From NCBI GenBank assembly GCA_027485405.1, contig JAIXRB010000050.1, forward strand, positions 1-43,290: a DNA stretch of 43,290 nucleotides, read 5' to 3'. Shown here in pieces: positions 30,790 through 39,714 of this stretch; positions within the stretch are counted from its first letter, which is position 1, and each line of letters starts with the position of its first letter. The stretch is from Leptospiraceae bacterium (GTDB lineage: Bacteria > Spirochaetota > Leptospiria > Leptospirales > Leptospiraceae). The notes under the pieces were generated by a model. It ran no database searches. It was given only the letters and a program-made list of their open reading frames with translations, and was not told the origin of the DNA. Position numbers and translations under genes: made by a program.

Positions 30790-33015
30790 ATGATTGACCG
30801 ATTACGATCTTTTTTCGCGAAAGAGGAACAGGCTCCCCCTTCCGATTGGGAAGATCTCGTGCACACAACTCTGGAATACCTATCCGAGGCGAGCGAATTA
30901 AGCCACCAGCCGAGTCTTGCTCTTGAAGCTATCAGACTCCACAGAAGCCTTTATCCCAACATTGGACCTGAAAATTTTTTCTCTTTTCTGCAAGCAGTTT
31001 CCTCCCATTACGGTCTGCGCCTCCATTTGGTCAAAAAAAGGCCGAGCGAGCTCCGAGAGGTCATGACCCCCAAAAACCCTTTCTTAATCGTCCTTTGGGA
31101 AGAAGGAAAGCCTTTGCCGGAGGTTTCTGCGTTTACAACCCACCATAGCAACAGCTATCAGATCAAGTCCCTAAGTCGCCATAACGGAACCCAATTTTGG
31201 AAGAAAAACACTGAAATAGCGGAATATCTGAGCATATCAGGAAACGATGACTTTTGTTATTGGATTGTCGCTGAACCGGTGCTTCCCTTTTCAATGGGCG
31301 AGGTGGCAAAGGCTCAGCTCTATGGGCCAACCCCAATTAAAACAGCTCTCGAACGTATACTCCACCTTATCCGATTGGAGAAAAGTGATATTTGGATTAT
31401 TTTCATTTACGGTGTCGGGATTGGCATTCTCTCCTTGGTAGTGCCTGTTGCGACTTCGAGTTTGGTGAGCATTGTAGCTTTTGGGATTCTGTTGCAACCT
31501 GTACTGATACTTACATTCCTAGTGGTGACTTTTCTTGGGTTTGCAGGTCTGATGCAAGTGATCCAGACCTATGTAGTTGAGATCTTGCAAAGAAGGATTT
31601 TTGTGCGAGTCGCAACTGAATTTGCTTCTCGAATTCCAAAAATCAAATTGGAAGCACTAGAGTCCTTTCATCGGCCAGAATTGGTAAATCGATTCTTTGA
31701 TACGATGACCATACAAAAGTCGATCAACACTCTTTTGGTAGAAGGATTAGCAGTTGTCCTAACAACAATCATAGGTTTTATTCTCATTTCTTTTTACCAT
31801 CCTTTGTTTCTTGCTTTTGCAATTATCATTTTATCCGTAGGAGCCTATTTAGTTGCTTACAAGTTCGGTATAAAAGCTGGTAAAAGCTATTTAAAGATAT
31901 CTTCAGAGAAATATCGAGTGGCCGCATGGCTTCAAGAAATAGCTCGTCACAACGCTTTGTTTCGCTCTACGTTTGGTTCTGACTTTGGTTTAGAAAAGGC
32001 AGATTCTTTGACCCGAGATTATTTAGCGGCAAGAGAAAAATACTTTCGTTATTTGGTAAAACAAATCATTGGATTCATTGCAATGCAGGCAATCGCAAGT
32101 GCTTTAGTTCTTGGATTGGGTGGTTATCTTGTCATTAGCCGCCAATTGACAATTGGGCAATTGGTTGCGGCAGAATTGATAATTGCAAAGATTCTTGGAG
32201 ATTTATCAAAGTTTAATAAGCAACTGGAAAGCTTTTACTCGTTGACGGCGGCTATGGACAAAATTGGTTCCGTTTTAGCTCTTCCTTCGGAGCCAATCCG
32301 CGAACAGCCTTTAGAGGACACAGATTTACCCATTGCCGTAAAATTGAATGAAGTTCATTATGAATTGCCAAACGGCGATATACCATTTTCTGGGATCAGT
32401 TTAGAATTCCCATCTGGTTCCAAGACAGCTATTCATTCTTTGCATCCATACCAAACACAGCTCCTAATCGATTTGATTGCTGGCTTTCGTCACCCAAAAC
32501 TGGGAAATGTTGAGTACGATAAACAGGACATAGCTGAGATTTCGGAAGATGAACTAAACACTGCTGTTTATGTAGCGCGAGGAAATGAAATTTTCGAAGG
32601 AACAGTTTTAGAAAACCTACGTGTTGGAAGGGATGAGATTAGCCTGATTGAGATCAGAGAAGTTTTGGAAGAGTTGGGACTCTGGAAGCCTATCCAAGCC
32701 ATGCCAAAAGGAATCCACACTCATGTTTTGACTTTTGGCTCACCTTTTGACCAGGTTCAATCCAACACCCTACTCTTGGCACGAGCTATCTTGGGAAAAC
32801 CGAGACTGCTTTTAGTAGAAGGAATTCTAGATGTTTTTTCCGACGAACAAAGAACAAGGACATTGAATTTCTTATTGGGAAAAGACAGACCTTGGACCCT
32901 GATCCTCGCTAGTCGCTCTAAAAGTATTTTGGATCGGTTTCCTACAGTTCTTTCTCCTCTGGATATGGATTTAAAAAAAGGGATTGTACCGGACAGGAAA
33001 CGCAAAATTAAATGA
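30790..33015 (+). CDS. Type I secretion-like ABC protein with degenerate ATPase domain
   Basis: 741 residues. Residues 1-200 are a soluble N-terminal domain, possibly a non-catalytic C39-like module. Residues about 205-480 are an ABC exporter membrane domain with six helices (FIYGVGIGILSLVVPVATSS, ILTFLVVTFLGFAGLMQVIQ). Residues 515-720 have the ABC nucleotide-binding outline but lost motifs: the Walker A site reads IHSLHPYQTQ (548-557) with no G-x-G-K-S/T; the LSGGQ site reads GSPFDQ (650-655); Walker B has V676 for the aspartate though E677 remains; the H-loop histidine is S708. It therefore should not hydrolyse ATP unaided. The frame is intact and codon use ordinary, so this is not simple decay. 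It overlaps the HlyD gene by ATGA. Confidence 0.85.
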   Translation: MIDRLRSFFAKEEQAPPSDWEDLVHTTLEYLSEASELSHQPSLALEAIRLHRSLYPNIGPENFFSFLQAVSSHYGLRLHLVKKRPSELREVMTPKNPFLIVLWEEGKPLPEVSAFTTHHSNSYQIKSLSRHNGTQFWKKNTEIAEYLSISGNDDFCYWIVAEPVLPFSMGEVAKAQLYGPTPIKTALERILHLIRLEKSDIWIIFIYGVGIGILSLVVPVATSSLVSIVAFGILLQPVLILTFLVVTFLGFAGLMQVIQTYVVEILQRRIFVRVATEFASRIPKIKLEALESFHRPELVNRFFDTMTIQKSINTLLVEGLAVVLTTIIGFILISFYHPLFLAFAIIILSVGAYLVAYKFGIKAGKSYLKISSEKYRVAAWLQEIARHNALFRSTFGSDFGLEKADSLTRDYLAAREKYFRYLVKQIIGFIAMQAIASALVLGLGGYLVISRQLTIGQLVAAELIIAKILGDLSKFNKQLESFYSLTAAMDKIGSVLALPSEPIREQPLEDTDLPIAVKLNEVHYELPNGDIPFSGISLEFPSGSKTAIHSLHPYQTQLLIDLIAGFRHPKLGNVEYDKQDIAEISEDELNTAVYVARGNEIFEGTVLENLRVGRDEISLIEIREVLEELGLWKPIQAMPKGIHTHVLTFGSPFDQVQSNTLLLARAILGKPRLLLVEGILDVFSDEQRTRTLNFLLGKDRPWTLILASRSKSILDRFPTVLSPLDMDLKKGIVPDRKRKIK

Positions 33016-34364
33016 AACATACAAAAAAACATTTAATCAACAAATCTATCTGGGAACTTAGAAGAGACCTCCCTACATATCGCCTTGTACAGACTGTGCG
33101 ACCAGCGCAAATTCTAGCTTACATACTTGCGGCGGCATTTTTTATACATTTGTTTGTTTTGATCTATATTCCCTGGCAACAAACGACAATGGGTTTTGGT
33201 CGTGTTGTGGCTTATGCTCCATTGGACAGACAGCAAGTTATCGAATCTCCAATCAGTGGGCGAGTTTTAAAGTGGCATGTTCATGAAGGCTCTAAGATAA
33301 GAAAAGGGGATCCCATTTTAGATATCTCAGACAATGACCCTCAATTCATAAATAGAATTCGGGAAGAAAAAGAAGCTTTGATTTCCCGATTGGAAGCGGC
33401 TAGGGACAGAGAAGAATCGATTCGTTCCAGGATTGTCTCCATGCGATCTTCCATGGGAAGCGCGGTGAATGCCGCCGATTCCAGAATGCTTATGGCAAAG
33501 GATAGAGTTAGAGCCGCGGAACAGGCACTTGATGCGGCGAAGGCGGCACATAGAACAGCTGTTCTGAATTTGGATCGGCAAAAGCTTCTTTTAGAAAAGG
33601 GGCTCACTTCAAAAAGAAACTTGGAACTTGCTGAACTAGAATTTACTAATACTCTAACTGGCGAAGAAAGAGCTGTGACACAATTGGATGCCGCTATCAA
33701 AGAACAAAGAGCCTTCAACATGGACACGGGGCGAGTTGGCAAAGATGCTGAAGCCTCCATCAATGATGCCAGGGCATCGCTAGCTTTGGCACAAGCGGAA
33801 GTCTCGAGAGTTTTAGAAGAGCTTCCTAGATTGGAAGCAAGGCTTTCAAGACAAGAAAACCAAGAAATTTTTGCACCAAGAGATGGCACAGTCATGCGGA
33901 TTTTGGTCAATCCTTCAACGCAACAAGTTAAAGAAGGTGATAGTGTTTGTATTTTAGTCCCAGATAGTGAAGACAAAGCTGTTGAATTATTTATTAGTGG
34001 AAACGATATTCCTCTCGTTTCTGAAGGTAGAAAAGTTAGGTTGCAATTTCAAGGCTATCCTGTTCTGCAAATCAGTGGATGGCCAGAAATCGCTGTGGGT
34101 ACATTTGGTGGAATTGTTAAGTTGTTAGATGTTTCAGATAACGGAACAGGTAATTTTAGAGTATTAGTAGTTCCAGATCCAACTGATCGACCTTGGCCAG
34201 ATTCGCGATATTTGCGACAAGGCGTAAGGGCAAAAGGCTGGATATTTATCAACAGAGTCAGTGTTGGATTTGAACTTTGGAGAAAGTTCAATGATTTTCC
34301 ACCTACTTTGCCAATGGATGATTCTACGCTCAAAGACATTCTAAGGGACGATCCAAAAGAGTAA
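33012..34364 (+). CDS. HlyD-family membrane fusion protein
   Basis: 450 residues. A single N-terminal membrane helix (AQILAYILAAAFFIHLFVLI) is followed by a split biotinyl-lipoyl domain (ISGRVLKWHVHEGSKIRKGD and, after the hairpin, FAPRDGTVMRILVNPSTQQV). A long alpha-helical coiled coil lies between (about residues 110-285, rich in Arg/Glu/Ala), and a beta-barrel region near the C-terminus (AVELFISGNDIPLVSEGRKV). It should bridge the inner membrane ABC protein and the outer membrane channel. Start overlaps the ABC gene by 4 bases and its stop overlaps the TolC gene by one (TAATG). Confidence 0.88.
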   Translation: MKHTKKHLINKSIWELRRDLPTYRLVQTVRPAQILAYILAAAFFIHLFVLIYIPWQQTTMGFGRVVAYAPLDRQQVIESPISGRVLKWHVHEGSKIRKGDPILDISDNDPQFINRIREEKEALISRLEAARDREESIRSRIVSMRSSMGSAVNAADSRMLMAKDRVRAAEQALDAAKAAHRTAVLNLDRQKLLLEKGLTSKRNLELAELEFTNTLTGEERAVTQLDAAIKEQRAFNMDTGRVGKDAEASINDARASLALAQAEVSRVLEELPRLEARLSRQENQEIFAPRDGTVMRILVNPSTQQVKEGDSVCILVPDSEDKAVELFISGNDIPLVSEGRKVRLQFQGYPVLQISGWPEIAVGTFGGIVKLLDVSDNGTGNFRVLVVPDPTDRPWPDSRYLRQGVRAKGWIFINRVSVGFELWRKFNDFPPTLPMDDSTLKDILRDDPKE

Positions 34365-35878
34365 TGATTCGAACAGTTTTTAGGAGAAGTTTAACTCTTC
34401 TCTGTTCTTTTCTTCTTTTTGCACTGGAGGCGCAAACACCAATCAAAGTATTGCCTGTAGATCCTTTTGAATCTATGCATGGGCCAAACATAATAAGCCC
34501 AGAATCCTTAGCAAAGCAACCTGGGGTTTTAACCCTTGGCGAGTTACTACAATCAGTCGAAAAATCATATCCCCTTGTTTTAGCGGCCGAAAGACTTCTA
34601 TCAGAAGCCGAATACAATTATCTTGCCGCTCAAGGGGCTTTTGATGCTCAGTTTAGAACAATCGGTACTACCAAACCTACTGGATTTTATACAAATAATT
34701 ACAATGACTCAGTGATTGAGAAACCCACTCCGCTAGGTGGAACATCTTTCTTTGCTGGATACAGGATTGGTCGGGGTACGTTTCCTCTATATGATGAGAG
34801 AAGAAAAACTAACGATTACGGTGAAATTAGAGCCGGTGCGATTGTTCCTTTGATGCGAAATCGAGAAATAGATAAAAACAGAGCCGAACTCAAGAAAGCT
34901 GACATTGATCGAAATTTAGCAGAACTCTCGATTCAAAAGTTAAAAATCGAAGTTGTCCGCGAAAGTACAAAGCGATATTGGAAATGGGTTGCCGCCGGAC
35001 AAGAATTTTTGGTTATAAAAGATCTATTGGCAATAGCCAAAGTAAGGGTCAAACAAATCAATGATCGAGTCGCACTGGGAGACCTGCCAAAAGTGGAAGG
35101 TATCGATAACGATCGAGCTATAATGCAGAGAGAGGCGCAGTTTTACAGCGCGGAACGAGAGTTACAAAAGTCTGCTATCGATCTGTCTCTTTTTCTTAGG
35201 ACAGAAGACGGAGCTTTGATTTTACCTAAAACCGAACAACTACCGCTAGGTTTTCCAAATACAGTTTCCTTTGCTGGCATTGATCTTGAGGAAAAAATCA
35301 AAATTGCTTGGGTCTATCGCCCAGAATTGAAAGACTTTGAATTCAAAAGAGAAAAGATTCGAGTTGATCGCCAAATGGGATATAACTCTTTAAAGCCCCA
35401 AGTAGATCTTGTTGTGGCGGCATCGCAAGATTTTGGTCCTGGTTCTGTCACTCGATCCAAAGCGGAATTGGAAGCTTCTCTGGTTTTAAATGTTCCTATT
35501 CAAACGCGAAGACCTCGAGGAGAAATCGGAGCGGCAGAGGCTAGGCTTGCCCAGGTTGATCAGGAGCTTCAGTTTGCCAAAGATAAGATAAAAACAGAGG
35601 TCCAAGATTCCGTTTCCGAAGTCATTGCTTCCGCAAAGAGAGTAGAAGCCGCTAAGAAAGAATTGGAATTTGCAAGAAGACTCGAAGCTCTAGAAAGAGA
35701 CCGATTTGCTTTGGGAGACTCAACACTATTGATTGTCAATATTCGAGAACAAACCACAGCAGAAGCCGCAATTCGTGAAGTAAAAGCTTTGAATGATCAC
35801 CATGCCGCTATCGCTAATTTTCATGCCGCAGTGGCATATTCTCTCCAATTAGAAGACAAAGACAAAAAAAACCTTTAA
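34364..35878 (+). CDS. TolC-family outer membrane channel
   Basis: 504 residues. Signal peptide MIRTVFRRSLTLLCSFLLFA-LEAQ, then two OEP-type repeats of strand-helix-helix: LTLGELLQSVEKSYPLVLAA and IRAGAIVPLMRNREIDKNRA, then the second half around IKIAWVYRPELKDFEFKREK with SLVLNVPIQTRRPRGEIGAA. The final helix has the family's usual GDSTLLIVNIREQTTAEAAI. It should form the outer membrane tunnel of the three-gene machine. Translation is coupled to the HlyD gene. The antiporter gene follows after 29 bases and may be on the same transcript. Confidence 0.88.
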   Translation: MIRTVFRRSLTLLCSFLLFALEAQTPIKVLPVDPFESMHGPNIISPESLAKQPGVLTLGELLQSVEKSYPLVLAAERLLSEAEYNYLAAQGAFDAQFRTIGTTKPTGFYTNNYNDSVIEKPTPLGGTSFFAGYRIGRGTFPLYDERRKTNDYGEIRAGAIVPLMRNREIDKNRAELKKADIDRNLAELSIQKLKIEVVRESTKRYWKWVAAGQEFLVIKDLLAIAKVRVKQINDRVALGDLPKVEGIDNDRAIMQREAQFYSAERELQKSAIDLSLFLRTEDGALILPKTEQLPLGFPNTVSFAGIDLEEKIKIAWVYRPELKDFEFKREKIRVDRQMGYNSLKPQVDLVVAASQDFGPGSVTRSKAELEASLVLNVPIQTRRPRGEIGAAEARLAQVDQELQFAKDKIKTEVQDSVSEVIASAKRVEAAKKELEFARRLEALERDRFALGDSTLLIVNIREQTTAEAAIREVKALNDHHAAIANFHAAVAYSLQLEDKDKKNL

Positions 35879-35907
35879 AAATCTTTCGGTTTGCATATCC
35901 TTTGCCA

Positions 35908-37593
35908 ATGCACGGGGAAGAATCTCTTTTAACTGACATCGGTCTTTCCATTATTTTTGCAACGATCCTTAGCCATATTGCTCGAGTATTAAGACAACCT
36001 TTGATTTTGGGCTATATCATTGGTGGAGCATTGCTTGGACAGAAGATGGGCTTTGGGTTAGTGACGAACGAAGCCAGCATAGAACTTATTTCAGAAATTG
36101 GTCTGATTTTACTTTTATTCATCATCGGTCTAGAGATCAATCTTGGCGATCTCGCCAAAATGGGTAAGGCGATGTTCCTTCTCGGTTTCTTGCAATTCAG
36201 TCTTTCTGTTGTATTTGTTTACGGGGCTGTCCCACTCCTTGGACTTCCTTTGGGAAAGGAAAAGTTCGACTTACTGTATCTAGCGGTCGCTCTTTCCCTT
36301 AGTTCTACTTTAATTGTTGTAAAGCTCTTACAGGATAAAATAGAAATAAACACTCTTTCTGGTAAGCTAACAGTCGGAGTACTTGTCTTTCAAGACATAT
36401 GGGCAATTCTATTTATGGGAATTCAGCCCAACCTAAACAATCCAGAGATCCTGAAAATTCTAGCCTCAGTAGGAGTGATCATTGGGCTTATAGCTTTTAG
36501 TTTCTCAGTCAGCAAGTATTTGCTTGTTCGAATCTACGAAGCAAGCTCCAGAAGCCCCGAATTGGTTCTTTTGACATCCATTATGTGGTGCTTCATAGTT
36601 TGTGGTGTAGCTGGAAAGGCAGGTCTATCAAAAGAGATGGGTGCCTTGGTTGCGGGAATGAGTATAGCGGCATTTCCTTACGGTGCTGACGTGATTTCCA
36701 AACTAATTGGAATTAGAGATTTTTTTGTAACGCTCTTCTTTGTAGCTTTGGGCTTAAAAGTTCCACTACCTACTTTTCATGTCATTGGGCTTTCTTTTTC
36801 TATTATTTTAATCATGTACGTTGCAAGAATGCTCACCATTGCGCCCGTTGTCATCGGGCTGAAAAAAGGTGTCAGAAACGGTTTCTTAACAGCGCTCAAT
36901 TTGTCTCAAATTTCAGAATTTTCTTTGGTAATTATGGCACTTGGAGCTGGTTTTGAACATATTACAAATGAGTTAAAAGATGTAATTCTGACTGCCACAA
37001 TAATAGCCTCAGTGCTCTCGACATATATTATTTTCTTTAATCATAACATAGCCGCTGTTTTAGCGAGATGGAGTGAAAAGCTGGGCTATGGAGATAGTAC
37101 CGATGAGCAAAAAGAAAAAGCAACAGGCACTCAAAGTTCTCATGATGATAATTCAAGAGATATAATACTGTTAGGTTATTTTAGGATCGCAAGAGCTTTT
37201 CTTGCCAATTCCGAAGCAATTTATCCTAAGTTTTCAGAACGTATCATTATAGCGGACTATAACCCGGCATTTAGAGAAGAGCTGACGGCAAAGGGCTATA
37301 AATGGGCATATGCTGATTTGGCTCACCCTGATTCTTTACAGCATATCGGTTTAGACAAAGCCTCTTTGATCATTTGCACAATTTCAGATTCGTTTCTAAA
37401 AGGAACAACAAATCAAAGGCTATTAGCCACTTTGAAGAAGTTGGCGCCCAATTCAAAGATTGTTTTAACATCAGATGAACCCGAAGAAGCCAAGAAGTTA
37501 GGCAAATCTGGAGCTAGTAAAGTAATTGTACCGGGTAGCATTTCCGGAGAATTTCTTTTTGATTATATAACAGCGGAATTGCGAAAGGTTTAG
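35908..37593 (+). CDS. KefB-like monovalent cation:proton antiporter with TrkA-N domain
   Basis: 561 residues. I prefer ATG 35908 (MHGEESLLTDIGLSIIFATI) over the TTG two codons earlier. The membrane part has the CPA2 motifs PLILGYIIGGALLGQKMG, IGLILLLFIIGLEINLGDL, LSSTLIVVKLLQDK, GVLVFQDIWAILFM (QD.WA ion-site region) and LSKEMGALVAGMSIAAFPYG. The C-terminal soluble part (about 410-560) is a TrkA-N/RCK-like Rossmann domain (DIILLGYFRIARAFL, RIIIADYNPAFREELTAKGY) though the first glycine motif is altered from GxGxxG to GYFRIA. Likely K+/H+ or Na+/H+ exchange with nucleotide control. Confidence 0.85.
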   Translation: MHGEESLLTDIGLSIIFATILSHIARVLRQPLILGYIIGGALLGQKMGFGLVTNEASIELISEIGLILLLFIIGLEINLGDLAKMGKAMFLLGFLQFSLSVVFVYGAVPLLGLPLGKEKFDLLYLAVALSLSSTLIVVKLLQDKIEINTLSGKLTVGVLVFQDIWAILFMGIQPNLNNPEILKILASVGVIIGLIAFSFSVSKYLLVRIYEASSRSPELVLLTSIMWCFIVCGVAGKAGLSKEMGALVAGMSIAAFPYGADVISKLIGIRDFFVTLFFVALGLKVPLPTFHVIGLSFSIILIMYVARMLTIAPVVIGLKKGVRNGFLTALNLSQISEFSLVIMALGAGFEHITNELKDVILTATIIASVLSTYIIFFNHNIAAVLARWSEKLGYGDSTDEQKEKATGTQSSHDDNSRDIILLGYFRIARAFLANSEAIYPKFSERIIIADYNPAFREELTAKGYKWAYADLAHPDSLQHIGLDKASLIICTISDSFLKGTTNQRLLATLKKLAPNSKIVLTSDEPEEAKKLGKSGASKVIVPGSISGEFLFDYITAELRKV

Positions 37594-37600
37594 GTTTTTA

Positions 37601-38335
37601 TTAAATCAAACCTTGGGTTTGAAAAAAGTTACGAACAATCTCTAAATCTCCAGGAGTATCGACGGCAAGACTAGCTTGCTTTGCGATAAACATTCCAATT
37701 TTGTATCCACTTTGGAGAGCTCTAAGTTGCTCTAAGGACTCAGCGGCTTCCCAATCCGATTTTGGAAGCTGATTGTATTTCAGAAGAAAGTCCCGATCAT
37801 ACAAGTAAATTCCCAAATGACGGTAGTAAATGGGTTTCAATGAAGTGGAATAGGGAATGCAACTTCTGGAAAAGTAACGTGCTTCTAGGTTTGAATCGAA
37901 AACTACTTTTACTCGATTGGGATCTTTGGGATCTTCGATTTCTAAAAAAGGAACACAAGCAGTTGCCATCTGCCAGGTAGGATGGTTCTTTTTGCTTTGG
38001 ATGACCCCATCCAGTAAGTCCGATTCTATCCCTGGTTCGTCACCTTGGATGTTCAGAACTAACTCAAAACCTAGATGAAGATTCGCAACTTCGATCAATC
38101 GGTCTGTTCCCGTTGCATGGTCAGGCGATGTCATAATTGCCTTACCTCCAAATCCATTGACTGTGTCAAAGATTCGAGCATCATCTGTTGCAACGATTAA
38201 ATCATCAATGAAACGGGATTTTTTAGAGTGAATGTAAGTCCATTCAATCATTGTTCGGTTCCCAATCATAGCCAAAGGCTTTCCTGGGAACCGAGTGCTA
38301 CCAAACCGAGCCGGTATAACTCCGAGCGTTTTCAA
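37601..38335 (-). CDS. kdsB: 3-deoxy-manno-octulosonate cytidylyltransferase
   Basis: 244 residues, correct for KdsB. GVIPARFGSTRFPGKPLAMI is the nucleotide-binding signature, with IVATDDARIFDTVNGFGGKA, MTSPDHATGTDRLIEVA, VLNIQGDEPGIESDLLDGV and HLGIYLYDRDFLLKYNQLPK. It activates Kdo for lipopolysaccharide core synthesis. Unusually it is the last gene of a motility operon, 18 bases after fliL. Confidence 0.95.
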   Translation of the reverse strand: MKTLGVIPARFGSTRFPGKPLAMIGNRTMIEWTYIHSKKSRFIDDLIVATDDARIFDTVNGFGGKAIMTSPDHATGTDRLIEVANLHLGFELVLNIQGDEPGIESDLLDGVIQSKKNHPTWQMATACVPFLEIEDPKDPNRVKVVFDSNLEARYFSRSCIPYSTSLKPIYYRHLGIYLYDRDFLLKYNQLPKSDWEAAESLEQLRALQSGYKIGMFIAKQASLAVDTPGDLEIVRNFFQTQGLI

Positions 38336-38353
38336 AGAAAAATGAGTTCTCTC

Positions 38354-38881
38354 TTAATTTACAAGAAACTCGGTAAAGTAAATTTCTTTGATCTTACCAT
38401 TGGTTAGGATGTGATTCAAATGCGCTTTGATCTCTTCTCTCAAATCCAATTGATTTGTAATTGTTTTCAAATCATCTTTTGTCTTTCTCGCAATGATTAG
38501 GTTGATGATGTTTTGCATTTGTGCAACTCTCATTGATAATTCTTGAGAAAGAGCGGGCTGAGCAGCTTCAAATCCCAAAGACATTTTTAGTTTAACGAAA
38601 TGAGATTCACCAACATCTGCTGTGTTGATTCGAAACTCATCTGGAAAGCTATAAATATCCAAAGGAGGAGGTGCTTTCACCAAAGAAATGTTTTTCTGTT
38701 GTTTGAATACACTTGTTGCTGTTTTTTGTGCAACAAACATAGAGATCACAGTAACAATGATAATCCCAAAAATGGCCGCGGCTACATAAATAAGCCATTT
38801 GATAATTGAGGACATCCCTCCAGCGGCAGGGGCTCCTTCGGCTAATCCACCTTCTTCTTCTTGGACTTCTTTATCACCCAT
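38354..38881 (-). CDS. fliL: Flagellar basal body protein FliL
   Basis: 175 residues. A short cytoplasmic acidic/Gly-Ala head (GDKEVQEEEGGLAEGAPAAG), one membrane helix (IIKWLIYVAAAIFGIIIVTV), and a periplasmic FliL domain (YSFPDEFRINTADVGESHFV, LKMSLGFEAAQPALSQEL, LREEIKAHLNHILTNGKIKE, IYFTEFLVN at the end). FliL supports stator function around MotA/MotB, and the gene directly follows motB with a one-base gap. Confidence 0.92.
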   Translation of the reverse strand: MGDKEVQEEEGGLAEGAPAAGGMSSIIKWLIYVAAAIFGIIIVTVISMFVAQKTATSVFKQQKNISLVKAPPPLDIYSFPDEFRINTADVGESHFVKLKMSLGFEAAQPALSQELSMRVAQMQNIINLIIARKTKDDLKTITNQLDLREEIKAHLNHILTNGKIKEIYFTEFLVN

Positions 38882-38882
38882 A

Positions 38883-39416
38883 CTATTGATCTCCTTCTAT
38901 ATTAGTTTCTGTGTTTGGCAATCGAGTTCCTGGCAAGCCGTAGTTGCTTTCTCCTGGAGCTCTTTTTGTTGATTTCTCAGTTAAAATTACAATGTCAATT
39001 CGACGATTAAAAGCTTTTGCTTCCGGTGTTCCTTCATTGTCCATAATCATAGGACGGTAAGATCCAAAGCTAACTGCTTGAAACCAACTTGGATCGATGT
39101 CTTCAGCACCTATGAGAAAAACAGTCGCATTTACTGCACGTGCCCCAGCTAAATCCCAATTGTTGATATAATCTCGTTCATCTCTGCCAGGTTTCATCAC
39201 TGGGTTCACGGCATCGTCATCACTATGCCCTTCCACTCTAACGAATCGTTCCAAATCATGGATCAAGCCTGCGGCTTTTTTTAAAGTTTCTCGAATCGAG
39301 GGAGTTAAAATTGCTGAGCCCGGATAGAAATAGTCAGCTCCCACAAGCGAGATGATCAATCCTCTTTCATTTTCTGAAATCCGAACCTTTCCTGCTTCGA
39401 CTTCAGGCTTGAACAC
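38883..39416 (-). CDS. motB: MotB C-terminal part (peptidoglycan-binding OmpA-like domain), separated by a stop
   Basis: This frame holds the periplasmic OmpA/MotB domain: ISLVGADYFYPGSAILTPSI, FVRVEGHSDDDAVNP, WDLAGARAVNATVFLI, FGSYRPMIMDNEGTPEAKAF and NRRIDIVIL. It lies in exactly the same frame as the N-terminal part (39441-39713); a TAA followed by twelve A separates them. The 178-codon piece could start from GTG 39416, but the domain then begins only just downstream and would lack membrane anchor and export signal. The intact gene would encode about 276 residues, normal for MotB. So this is a broken motB, a readthrough product, or a sequencing artefact in the A14 run. Confidence 0.85.
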   Translation of the reverse strand: MFKPEVEAGKVRISENERGLIISLVGADYFYPGSAILTPSIRETLKKAAGLIHDLERFVRVEGHSDDDAVNPVMKPGRDERDYINNWDLAGARAVNATVFLIGAEDIDPSWFQAVSFGSYRPMIMDNEGTPEAKAFNRRIDIVILTEKSTKRAPGESNYGLPGTRLPNTETNIEGDQ

Positions 39417-39440
39417 TTCGTTCGCATCTTTTTTTTTTTT

Positions 39441-39713
39441 TTATAGGTTTCGTCCCACTGTTTGCGAAGGGAGTGATTCTATGTTCATGCCCATCTCTTC
39501 CAAAGATCCTTTCGAAAGTGTTTGACCACCTGTGAAGAAGCCAGTGGTAGACTTAAATGCAGAGAGAATGATTTGCATTTCACGAGCGTCTGTTTTTCCT
39601 GTTGTATACAATAGAATGAAAAAGCATAACAGAAGCGTTACCATATCTCCATAAGTAGCCATAAATTCTGGTACTTTTTGGATGCATTCTGGACACTTCT
39701 GCTGTTTTGCCAT
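39441..39713 (-). CDS. motB: MotB N-terminal part (stator helix and plug), ends at in-frame stop
   Basis: 90 residues: KCPECIQKVPEFMATYGDMV with the essential proton-carrying aspartate in ATYGDMVTLLLCFFILLYTT, then the linker/plug region (FFTGGQTLSKGSLEEMGMNI). It ends at TAA in QTVGRNL-stop. The stop is T plus the first two bases of a 14-base A run, so a change in run length alone would not remove it; a base substitution within the run would. Without the peptidoglycan-binding domain this piece should not make an anchored stator. It starts one base after motA. Confidence 0.88.
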   Translation of the reverse strand: MAKQQKCPECIQKVPEFMATYGDMVTLLLCFFILLYTTGKTDAREMQIILSAFKSTTGFFTGGQTLSKGSLEEMGMNIESLPSQTVGRNL

Positions 39714-39714
39714 T

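Noticed and set aside
33341..33976. 211-codon minus-strand ORF rich in Ser/Ala
   Set aside because: Antisense to the Glu/Arg/Ala-rich coiled coil of the HlyD gene; composition is what the complement of such codons gives.
39429..39442. Programmed slippage on the A14 run as a way to make full MotB
   Set aside because: The stop is T plus the first two A and both halves are already in the same frame, so adding or dropping A bases does not bypass it.
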